The translations under genes were made by a program, and so were the position numbers. The notes beneath the pieces were generated by a model, which saw only the letters and a list, made by a program, of their open reading frames with translations, was not told where the DNA came from and searched no databases. Below, in pieces: positions 11,858-24,000 of a stretch of DNA of 64,000 nucleotides. The stretch is from Polydrusus tereticollis (lineage: Eukaryota; Arthropoda; Insecta; Coleoptera; Curculionidae), in assembly GCA_963920685.1 (NCBI GenBank), contig OY987329.1, forward strand, positions 143,498,469 to 143,562,468, given 5' to 3'. The first letter of the stretch is position 1; the number at the start of each line of letters is the position of its first letter.

Positions 11858-11863
11858 TTTATT
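11858..11863 (-). promoter_or_regulatory. AATAAA overlapping the desaturase stop codon
   Basis: The minus strand reads GCG TGA ATAAA: the last A of the TGA stop is the first A of an AATAAA polyadenylation hexamer. Whether it is used is unknown, because a longer 3' end is possible. Confidence 0.4.
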
Positions 11864-12043
11864 CACGCTTGCATTCTATTTGTCTTCTTGATTTCTGAAA
11901 TCTCTTCGCTGTCCATATCTTTGTCACCCCAACCCCAGATCAATTCACCATCGTCATTGTGATGACTGTGACTGTCGTTGCTTTTGTTATTATTCCTTAA
12001 CTTGTCTATGTCAGGCCAATTACCATCACCTGTGCGTAAAAGT
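11863..12043 (-). CDS. Desaturase coding exon 6 (C-terminus)
   Basis: Acceptor CTTTCAG, then LLRTGDGNWPD and a hydrophilic, His/Asp-rich tail containing ELIWGWGDKD. Ends TGA at 11865-11863. Confidence 0.9.
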
Positions 12044-15000
12044 CTGAAAGGGAAAAATTGTGGTATAGATTTAAAATCAATAGATCCACTTAAATGCTAA
12101 CTATTATCAAAAACCCTCAACAGAAGTCCCAGGTTATATTAAGTCGATGACACCACCACTTCCGAAACAGTCAGTATTACCTTTTTTGGATCATTTCTTT
12201 CGATGCAGTTTTCATTTCTGTTGCCCAGCCGATTTTTCCCATGATATCCAGGAAACACGTAGTGAAATTGTAGTTGTAGTTGCCCAATTCGGCCGCTTTA
12301 TAATCCCATGGGAAGATGTGATGGTAGTTGTGCCAACCTTCTCCTAAGGCCACTACTGCTACGAACTTATTCTCGGTTGGTTTTATCGTCCTAAAATGTT
12401 TAAAACATAGATACAATTATAGATACACCTTAAATAATTAAAAGAAATTTGTTCAAAAGTTTGTCCAATTACATCGGTATGAAATTGTAACGACAGGGAA
12501 GGGGAGGCGAAAATATAAAACTGAAAATTATTTTACGTCACGATCACAGTGCTTGACATAAATTACATGGCCTTCTATGAATAACTACAATAAACTGAAT
12601 TATCTGTATAGTCTGCTTGTTGTGTGAAAAAACTTATATTTTACCCACTTTAGCAAAATTACTGTTATCGTATTCGTATCCAAGTATCTAGTTTTCGACC
12701 ATGTAAATATGCATCATATTTTTGTGTATCTATTTTACATCTTAATCTCTACACGAAATTAGCTGTTTTACGTTTGTAGATATCCAGACATATTACACTC
12801 TAAAGTCTAAAGTTGTTTAGTATCAATGTAATTACAGGAAAAATTACAGTCAAAATTCAAAATGCATTTTGTACATGCATTATGTAGATATTTTGATATT
12901 TAATACTTGTTCAGTTGAATATAAATTTTTTTTTTATTTATGAAATAAATTTTTGTTTTGAAAATGGTGCAGGGGTCTGCACCCTTTGATGATAATAATG
13001 TTTGCTTGCATCGGACTTTATCAAATTATTGTTGAAAATTTTATTAGATAGTAATAAAATTCACACATTTTTATACAGGCTGGTCTCTAAAAGGTCTGTA
13101 CAAAATCTGAGCACATATTTCTGAGGTCAAAATAAGGCAATTTAAAGCAACTTACCTTAGTCCGAAATTGCTCCGTTTACGAGATACAGGGTGGTAAAGT
13201 TAAAAAATAAAAATCGAATTTTTTAAAATAATGAACATTTTTTAACGTATTACTTTAAAACTTGGTACCCGGGGTTTCTTTGGGATGCGAAACCCGAATA
13301 TGGACACCTTCTCACTGTGGTCATTAGAGGGCGCTTTACAATGCACTTCTTATGGTTTAGAATGACCATAACTTTTTTATCAGTGTAGTTTTTTCCTTTC
13401 TTTGTTAAGGTACTAATTTTCTGAACATTTTGAAACAACAAGTAAGCCGTTTTTGAGATCTTTCGGTTTTTAGTGTTCGATGCCGCACCGGAATATTTAA
13501 ATTATTTTGAATAAAAAATGTTTGCTGTTATCTTTGAGGGTAAAATGTGGTCAATGAATTAGCAGTGGAAAATGTATTTTTTTTTAAATACTTTTTTGGA
13601 GTGTAACATCCAAAAATCCTCGGATTTTTTACCTGTTCGATGAACACTTTTAAATTTTTTTTTGCAACAGACTATTTAAATGTAAACATTTTTCGTATTT
13701 TAAGAATTTTCGCTATCAGTCTATGTTGTTTACAGTAAGTGTTTCAGTAAGAATTTGCCAATGCGAGAATAAATAAGGCGTTTGAAACATGTTAGTTAAA
13801 TTTTAAATTGACTGTAAAGATGGCTGAAGGATACAGTTCTGCAGAAATGACGAATATTCTATTGGTTTTTGGGTATTGTGAAGGAAATGGCCGCGAAAGT
13901 GTTAGGGTATACAGGGAAAGATATCCAAATCGGCGCATACCAAACCATTAAACATTTACTGCTATTGAGAGACGCCTTCGCGAAACCGGTAGCTTCACTT
14001 CTTTAACTGCCAATTATGGACGGCAACGTGCAATAAGGGCTTCTGAGGTTGAGGAACAAATTTTGGAAAGAATTACTGAAGATCCAAAATTAAGCACCAG
14101 ACGCTTAGGTTTAGACGTAGGATGTATTTCATAGAACATTAAATGAACAGCAGCTTCATCCATACCATATCCAAAAGGTACAAGACCTTTTGGCTCCGGA
14201 TCTCGATCAACGATTGAACTTCTGTCAAATTATTACCGAACAAAGACAACAGGATGTGAATTTTGCTAAGCACATTTTATTTGCTGACGAAGCATGTTTT
14301 ACAAGAAGTGGTGTAACCAACTTACATAACGAACATGTTTACGCTGCTGAAAACCCGCATGCCACGAAAGTAACTCATTATCAACATGAGTTTAGAATTA
14401 GTGTGTGGACAGGAATCATTGGCAATTTCATTATTGGTCCTGTCATTTTACCGCCACGACTAAATGGTGTGGACTATTTAGAACATTTACTAAATACGCT
14501 GCCAGATTTATTAGAAGATTTGCCATTACAACTTCGACGAGATAATATGTGGTTTATGCATGACGGTGCTCCACCACATTTTAGTTTAAATGTCCGTAAT
14601 TATTTGCATCGACAGTATCCAAACAGATGGATCGGTAGAGGAAATGACGCTCTTGTAAAAAATTTTTTTTATGGGGGTCTTTAAAAACGAAGGTATACTC
14701 CAGACCGATTAATAATGAAGAGGAATTGCGAGGTAGAATTCAAAGTGCAGTCAACATATTAAAGAATGATGCGGAATTGATGCAAAGAGTAAATTTAAAC
14801 TTCTTACGTCGTATTAATCTTTGTAGTAATGTTAACGAAGGTAATTTTGAACAATTACTAAAAGTTTATGCTGATTAAATTTACTTTTAAAATAAAATTG
14901 TTCCTCATTTAATTAAAAAAAAATCCATACTCAAATTCTTCCTGCAAAACTTGCTGTAACTAACTCAAGTGAAACATTTTCTCCTGCCGAAAATTTACTA

Positions 15001-18000
15001 ATAGTGGAATGTTTTATTCAAAATAATTTAAATATTCCGGTGCGGCATCGAACACTAAAAACCGAAATATCTCAAAAACGGCTTACCTTAGCGGATTTTC
15101 ACAAGAGTACCTTTTTTGTTTCAAAATGTTCAAAAAATTAGTACCTTAACAAAAAAAGAAAAAACTACACTGATAAAAAAGTTATGGCCATTCTAAACCA
15201 TAAGAAGTGCATTGTGAAGCGCCCTCTAATGGCCACAGTAAAATGGTGTCCGTATTTGGGTTTCGTATCCCAAAAAACCTTCGAGTACCAAGTTTTAAAG
15301 TGATACGTTAAAAATTGTTCATTAACTTGAAAAAATTCGATATTTATTTTTTAAATTTACCACCCTGTATCTCGGAAACGGAGCAGTTTTGGACAAAGGT
15401 AAGTTGCTTTAAATCGCCTTATTTTGGCCTTAGGAATATGTGCTCATATTTTGTACAGACTTTTTAGAGACACCCTGTATAGTCTCCTGGCAGTTATAAT
15501 TAACGCAACATCATATCCATATAAACTGCTGGCCACTCGAACTTACCGATAGAGATTTTTAGGCAAAATTTAAAGTTTAATATTTTCAACAGGAATGTAA
15601 ATTTTTCAACGCCGATTGCAGATTTTGAAAGCTGGTTTTTTTCGGATTAAGCTGCATGACGTATATTTATTGTAGGACCATAGGTTTATTATATACGGGG
15701 TGATCAATAATGTCATGCAAAAAATCAAAAAGTTTGTATGAGTGAAATTTCCAAAATAAATTTTTTTGGTCGTTGCAATAGGGTCCGTTACTTAGGTAAC
15801 ATCAATATCTCTAGACGTTTTTGTCAGTTTTTGGATTAAGGACGTTAGGTCTTGTACACACTACTAAACATAAAATGTGGGTAGCAAAATTTTTAAAATG
15901 CTATAACTTGACATTGGATGGACGGTTCTTGATGATTTTTGCGGATTTGGAATCCTTATTTCACGTAGATTTTCTACAATCTAAATATTTTATTTGAGGG
16001 TGGAAATTTACACATTATACCGGGTCGATAATAGACAAAAACATAGCGACAAGAACAAGTTTATTACATTATATTCTACAATATACAAGATTGGTTAACA
16101 ACGGCCCAAAGTCAATCCTTACAAAATTTCTAATTCTAAGCCTAATTTAAAGGTTACTGCAATCCCTAAAAAAATCTGATATACTGTAATAACAAAGATT
16201 AGGTATGTATGGAAAAGGATACCTAGTGATAATTGATATTGGTAATTTTTAGTTAATAAAAAAAAATGGCCTGAAAAACATAAATTGTTTGTCCATTAAT
16301 TTTTGTTTTCAACCCACTGCGTCAAAGATGGGAATTACAACCTTGCATTTTTGGAGTTTAAAATGAAATTGGGTATTTGTTGGCAATAGCGTGTTAAAAG
16401 GACGAGGTCATTAAAAGCAACCGGCAAATATCAATGGAAAAATGCCAAGTGTCCTATCTTTAAATACCTAATCTTTGGTAATAATTTACCCGAAATTAAG
16501 TAGGTGCATTATAAAAAAAAGGAACTAATATTTTGTTGGTCCTCCTGCTCGACGTATTACTTCTCGACATCTGTTTGGTAGAGTATCCACAAGATTATTT
16601 ATAAAATCTTGTGGAATATTCTCCCATTCTTCACGAATGGCCTCATTAAGCGTTGCAAAGGTTGCAGGGGGTACATCACGCGATCTTACTTTAAGTTTTA
16701 AATAAGACCAAACGTGTTCGATGACATTAAGATCCGGAGACTTTGCAGGCCAGTCCATCCTATTGATGTTCTGTGCCTGCAAAAACTCTGTGATCCTTCG
16801 CGCTCTATGAGGTGGAGCGTTGTCATCCACCAATAGAAATTCTGGACCGTAATTTCGAGCAAAAGGAACAACAATAGGTTGCAAAATTTCCTCCTGATAA
16901 ACATTAGCGTTAACAGTTTGGTTGGTAATGAATAGCTCGGTTTTACCATTTCTTATGATACCTCCCCATACTGTTACACCTCCGCCACCAAATGCCTCTT
17001 GAGGGGCCATGTTTTCCTCCAAATACCGCTGATTTGGCCCTCTCCAAACTAATATTCGGCCATCGGAGTGAATCAAATTAAATCTTGTTTCGTCAGAAAA
17101 TAAACAATGGCTCCACTCTGCATTACCCCAATTCGCATGCCGATTTGCCCATGCCCGCCTATTCGCTCTATGGTGTCGTAATAACAACACACATTTTGCT
17201 CTGCGACGGGCTCTAAAATTTAAAATGTTTGGCATTATGTTGTTTTTGTAAAAATAAATTCTCACCTTAAGTTGTTTTTATTCAATGTTCTTCTTACTGT
17301 TCTGTTCGAAACTCTCACCCCAGTTTGTTGCCTTAAAGAGTCATTTAGTTTCCTAGAGTTCTTTGTTCTATTCACCATAGCTTCTCGAATTAAAATTCTT
17401 TGGGTTCTTTGGTTTATTTTTTTTGTATGTCCACCCCCATGCCCATAATTATGATCACCAGTAGTTTCGACGCGACGGTTTAAATTATAAATTGTCTTTT
17501 GGCTGACATTGTAAATGCGCGCAATTTGCTTTTTTAGCATTCCTTCGTTGAGAAGTCGAATGCAATTTTCTCTTTCTGTCGTGGTTAAACGCCTCATATT
17601 AATTAAAATTTACAAAATTATAACATTGAAATGTGGCAGGTTATTTTTAAAATAATGTTAACTATTTTTAATTCCATAGCAACAAATTTGTTTTTGCAAT
17701 GCCTACTTTGAAATTGACGCGTCGCGTAGAAATTACAGTCGATCATAAATATGGGCATCGGGGTACATATTTTCGACCCGGTATAATGTGTAAATTTCCA
17801 CCCTCAAATAAAATATTTAGATCGTAGAAAATCTACGTGAAATAAGGATTCCAAATCCGCAAAAATCATCAAGAACCGTCCATCCAATGTCAAGTTATAG
17901 CATTTTAAAAATTTTGCTACCCACATTTTATGTTTAGTAGTGTGTACAAGACCTAACGTCCTTAATCCAAAAACTGACAAAAACGTCTAGAGATATTGAT

Positions 18001-21000
18001 GTTACCTAAGTAACGGAACCTATTGCAACGACCAAAAAAATTTATTTTGGAAATTTCACTCATACAAACTTTTTGATTTTTTGCATGACATTATTGATCA
18101 CCCCGTATATAATAAACCTATGGTCCTACAATAAATATACGTCATGCAGCTTAATCCGAAAAAAACCAGCTTTCAAAATCTGCAATCGGCGTTGAAAAAT
18201 TTACATTCCTGTTGAAAATATTAAACTTTAAATTTTGCCTAAAAATCTCTATCGGTAAGTTCGAGTGGCCAGCAGTTTATTTTCCTAGTATGAAATAATA
18301 AAGTAGCGCACGATTTTGTATATTTCAAAACATTTTATTCAGATTAGAATTAATTAGACCTAGTTACTTACTTATCATATGGTTTGGTTCCATAAAAATG
18401 TGCAGCACTATTTACCAACCACGTCCCATGTAAAGATATAACGTATCTTGTAACGGAAGTTATATATGCTATCCACAATGGTTCTCCCCAGAAGTACCAT
18501 GGAACTACAAAGGGAATTATCATGTTTGTGATTATGACCAGTGGAACATAGTACCTAAAAACAAAGTTCTTGATTAAACTGTCACATTAAACCACAAATT
18601 GTTTTTCTCAAAATTACATATAAAAATTTGCTCCATTCTCTCATACTTTGCTTACTTCATTTGAAACGCGACCACTGGATCGTCCAAGACGTCGGTCATA
18701 TCAACAGTTTTTCCTTTTGTCATGACGTCCTTATGTTTTTTACACAACAACCAGCCCACATGCGAAAAGAAAAATCCCCTGCTTGCGTTGTGGGGATCGG
18801 CGTTTGTGTCTGTAAATTTGTGATGTACTCTATGGTCTCGCACCTAAATCAATAAGAAAATTTGCAAACTATTAATTTAATTTAACCCTTTCACTGCTCT
18901 GCACGAATATATTCGCTATGCCGTAGACTGCTCTAGACGAGTATATTCGCATTGGTTGTAAAAATAGGATCACACTGCTCTTGACGAATAAGCACGTTGG
19001 CATAGTTTTCCACGTGTTGCTAGCCGCTCGTTTCAAATTGGCGCGACGGCTGAACTGGGGTGGGGTGGCGCTGTGCGTGAATGATGTTTACCGCGGTATT
19101 TTACTTATTCTGTACGTTTCCGTTGACAGGTGCTCGCTTTTTTTGTTGTTTCGACAAGTTTAGTGAAAGAATAAATATGGCTAATAAATATTTAACAGAT
19201 AAAGAACTGGAAGAGATATTAGCCAGAAGTGATAGCGAACAGGAAGAGCAAAATGTAAGTAAAGGAATAGAGTAATTTTTACCATTATAGGTTAAGTTTT
19301 TTTTAAATTATTTAGTTAGATATTTTATGTTTTTATTTAGTTATTTTGTTATTGTCTAGGACGACGACGACGGGTCTGATGGAGACATGGAAGAAATCGT
19401 GGAATTTTTGTCTGACAGAACGCCCTTAGACAATATCGACTCTGACGACAGCAGTCACAACGACAAACAAGCAGCAGATATTCCGGGTAAAAGTAGTTTT
19501 GTGTGGGAGGCAAAGACTTTTAGCCCAAAAATTCATGGATTCGATGCCACGAACTGCGGCTGTAAAATTGGAGGCAATTTAGTCAGTGCAGCACTAAAAT
19601 ATTTTGAATTCTTTTTCACACAAGAATTAATGGAACAAATAGCAAGCGAGACAAATAAATATTATGAACATTTACGTAGACAGGAGCATTCTGAGAGTTC
19701 GCGTCTAAAAAGATGGCATCCAGTAGATTATAAGGAGCTTTATTGCTACTTTGCTGTTGCGCTGCTAATGCCACATGTAAAAAAAAAATAAACTAAATTC
19801 TTATTGGTCAAGTGACGAATTCGTGAGCACTCCTATTTTTGGTCGACTTATGAAAAGAGACAGATTTTTATTGATAACCAAATTACTTCATTTTAGTGAT
19901 AATGATATCCCTCCGCCTGAAAACCAGGACTCTTTGGTAAAAATAAGAATAATTGTTGATAATCTAAAGAATAAATTCAAAGAGGGTTTTTGTCCTTTTC
20001 AAAATATTTGTATCGATGAGAGTTTGATGCTTTTCAGAGGAAGAGTTTTTTTTAGACAATATATCCCTTCTAAAAGGCACCGATTTGGTGTAAAGCTATT
20101 TTTATTATGTGATTGTGAAACTGGTTATATACTAGACTTTATCATTTACACCGGGGCATCAACAAACGTGAAGGAATTTGAAGGGGCAGATATTGGAAAA
20201 TCCGGTAATATAGTAATGACATTGCTAGAACCTTACCTAAATAAAGGCCACACTTTATACGTGGATAACTGGTACACTAGTCCCAATTTGTTCGATTGTT
20301 TGTATAAGAACAAAACTACTGCATGCGGTACAGTAAAGAAGAATCGCAAAAACATGCCAACATTTACAGAGAAATTAGAAAAGGGTGAGTTTACACATAG
20401 ATCTACCGAAAATCTTCTTGCGCTAAGGTGGAAAGATAAAAGAGAAGTTAATATGTTGACGTCTTGTCAGAGACCTGACGTAAAAGAGACAGGAAAGAAG
20501 AATCGTGAAACAGGCAGAAACATACTAAAACCCAGCTGTATTGTCGATTATAATGAGAACATGGGTGCCGTAGATAAATCGGACATGTTACTATCATCTA
20601 TAGAGTGCATACGAAAATCAATGAAATGGTATAAAAAAGTGTTTTTTCACTTGTTAGACTGCACCGTTTTGAATGCTTACCAACTATACAAATGCAATAC
20701 CACAAATTATGTGCCTCTTGAGAAATTTCATTTGCAACTGATAAAAGAAATAATTACGAAATATCACACACCAGTTTCTACTCGTACTGTAGGTAGAAGA
20801 GTGTTGGATAATAATTCTGAATTACGCCTGACTGAAAGACACTTTGCTAAATTTGTTCCATCCACTGGTCGAAAGAAGTCCGCTACAAGACGGTGCATCG
20901 TTTGCACAAAACATAACAAGAGACGTGAGACAAGATTTTTATGTCAAACATGCAATGTACCTCTCTGTATAATTCCGTGTTTTCAGTTATATCATACTAA

Positions 21001-24000
21001 AAAGCACTTTTGAGTTACTATTTGTATATACCTGGTAGCGTTTTCAGTTTTTCTAGAAATTATCTTTTATGTTTTTATCAGACTTTTTTTTGCATTTATG
21101 TAACCTGGTTGTAATAACTAACTTTGAAAATAAAAAATATGTTTGGATTGTGTGTTTTATTCAAAGAAATTAAAAAAAAAATAACTTTGACACACACTAA
21201 ATTGGATCAAGCTGCTCTTGACGAATATAGTCGCAAGCGACGAAAAAATAGCGAATCTGCCGCGCGGCTTTGATTCAGCACCGCGCAGTGAAAGGGTTAA
21301 TGATGGAGAACAAAGGAACTACAAAAGTAATATAAGTAAACTGAGCATCAAAAAGATTGGCATAAGGTGTCTTGCCCATTCTTTTCTATTTCGATACTTA
21401 CCCATTCGTGAATATCATTCTGCAAAGCAGTGCTTTGTGCCAACATGAGAAAAATTCGTAAGGGCAGGTTGGCTTTGTAAGTTCTATGTGCCCATAGCCT
21501 GTGAGCTCCAGCAGTAATTCCAAGTCCAGAAAAGAATGTATAAAAGTACACTGTAAAAAAATTAACGTTAGTCAGTAAAAGGTATTTTCCTACAAGCGTG
21601 CGCGATATACCGTTTTCCCGCACTCGTTTTGGTTCTGAAAGACCCATTTTCCCGCACGGTGCGGGAAAATTTTTCCGGCACGGTGCGGGAAAATTTTTCC
21701 CGCACGGAAAATTAAATTTTTAGAAATACTTTGTGGTAGTTTTTCTAACGCTTGTAGAAACAATTTTGATTCTAACTCATGCGGAAAGACACTTTAATAA
21801 ATAAAATATAAATTTTTATTGAAAGTAAATGAGGTATATTACAGAAACACTAATTTTTGCCGTTTATTTTAAACATTTTTAAAAAAGCTGATTTAAAACG
21901 GTTTATTTCAAAAACCCCGTACATAGATGTTAACATGGTAACCACGACACACACATAAAATTTAATTGTCAAAGTGACACCTTACAACATTTCACCGGAG
22001 CGTGGCTTTGATTTATAATTTCGTTCAGATTCTGATACAGATGTCTTCCATAGATAATTTCTCGGACGATGAGCTTCCAGAAGATATTCTAGAAGCTGCA
22101 AGTGTCGCAAATTTGGATTTGCTACCAAAAAAGTCAATAGTCAGGTATGAAAAACAATACGATAATTTTGTTACTTGGTGTGAAGCGAAAAATGTAAAAG
22201 CACCAAGAGAAGAAGTACTTTTGGCATATTTCTTGGAAATGTCTAAACTTTGGAAGCCAAATACTTTATGGTCTCGATATTCCATGTTGAAAAGTGTACT
22301 TAAGGTTAAGAAAGATTTAGATATCAGTAAATACTATAAAGTTACTGCGTACATCAAGAGACAAAATGTAGGTTTTCGAGCAAAAAAAGCAAAAGTTTTT
22401 ACACAAGAAGAGATTGCGAAATTTATGAAAGAAGCACCTGATGAAATTTTCCTTCTAATTAAAGTGGTAACGATTTTTGGACTGGCTGGTGCCTGCCGCC
22501 GTGAGGAGCTAACTAAATTTACCATTGACGACATAGACGACAAAGGAGACGTTATAATTGTCACAATAAACGACTCCAAAAACCATTCTGCTAGATCCTT
22601 TGTAATAACTAAGGCAGTCAATAATGAAATTTTTCTAAATCTATACAGAAAATATGCAAACTTACGTCCACAGCAAACTCCACACCGCCGATTCTTTTTG
22701 AACTACAAACATGGAAAATGCAGTACCCAATGTGTTGGAATTAATACCATAGGAAAAATGCCCTCCAACATTGCAGCTTATATAGGACTCAAAAATCCAG
22801 AATTATACACAGGCCACAGTTTTAGACGTTCCTCGGCCACTCTACTTGCTAATTCTGGCGAAGAAATAACAAACATTAAACGTTTAGGAGGATGGAAATC
22901 CACGTCTGTTGCCGAAGGCTACCTGGAGGAATCCATCACACACAAAAAAAACATGTCTAACAAAATTCTCAATCTCAATAGTCCATCAAGTTTGAGCTAT
23001 AATTTAGAAGCAAAAACTCCACAGTTTCCCAGCAGCGCTAACAACAGCTCGATACCTCTTTCTTTGCAACCATCCGCTCATCAGGATCAGTTGGCTTCAA
23101 TGGCTTCATCCGCAATCAATTTGCATAATGCATCAAATTGTACTTTTAATGTAAATATTAGTTATAATTAGAAATTAAATCTGTGTTTGTTTTTCAGTAA
23201 AATTAAATGTTTAGAAATATTTTGTTGTAGTTTTTCCAACGCCTGTAGGAAAAATTTTGATCCTAACTTGTGCGGAAAGACACTTTCCCGCACTCGACTG
23301 CTTACCCGAACTCCGCTTCGCGTCGTTCGGGTAACGGCAGTCGCGTGCGGGAAAGTGGCTCTTTCCGCACTTGTTAGGATAATAACTATTACAAATTGCT
23401 GACACAAATTATTAAGGCTAAAACATGACAACCTAGCCCGACTTGCCTTAGTCCAAAAGTTGAGAGTCTGAAATACACTTCTCGTCAAAATTAGCGAATA
23501 CTCTAAAATCCAGCAAAAGTTTGCTCTTAACTATCTTATGAACCGCTCATCCGATTTTGACGAACTAATGTTTACAGTGTACCTTAAGGTGTTACAAACC
23601 ATTTTAAGTTCCTAACGTTAATCTGTAAAACGATTCTACTGATATACAGGGTGTTATTAGTAGAGGCGATTTTGTGCCGTAAATTTGAAACATTCTGTAG
23701 AGTAAACTGGTAAAGTTAGAAATTCCCGGTATGTGCCGTTAGTAAGATGACATCAATATCTCCAGACCTTTTTGCCAGTTTTTTGATAAGTGTCTTTTGG
23801 CAATAGATACACTATTAAACAAAAAATGTGCCAAATTTTGGTAGGAAAATCTTTAAAACGCTGTATCTTGGCAATGGTTGAACAGATTTCGACCAGTATT
23901 TAAGATTTTGAAAGCTCTTTTCATATAGATTTTCCGTGATACAATAGTCATTTTTAAAGATGGCCATTTTCTTATTATACAGGGGTCGAGAAAATCATAA

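Noticed and set aside
12147..12347. Plus-strand 66-codon frame
   Set aside because: Antisense shadow of desaturase exon 5.
17262..17265. Frameshift in the Tc1 transposase
   Set aside because: A GT-AG intron of 53 bases joins both frames at the expected protein junction and gives normal length, so a frameshift is the weaker reading.
23168..23488. Open frames on both strands over the GC-rich hairpin (Arg/Ser/Val-rich)
   Set aside because: They follow from the hairpin's composition and palindromy; no domain and no conserved start.
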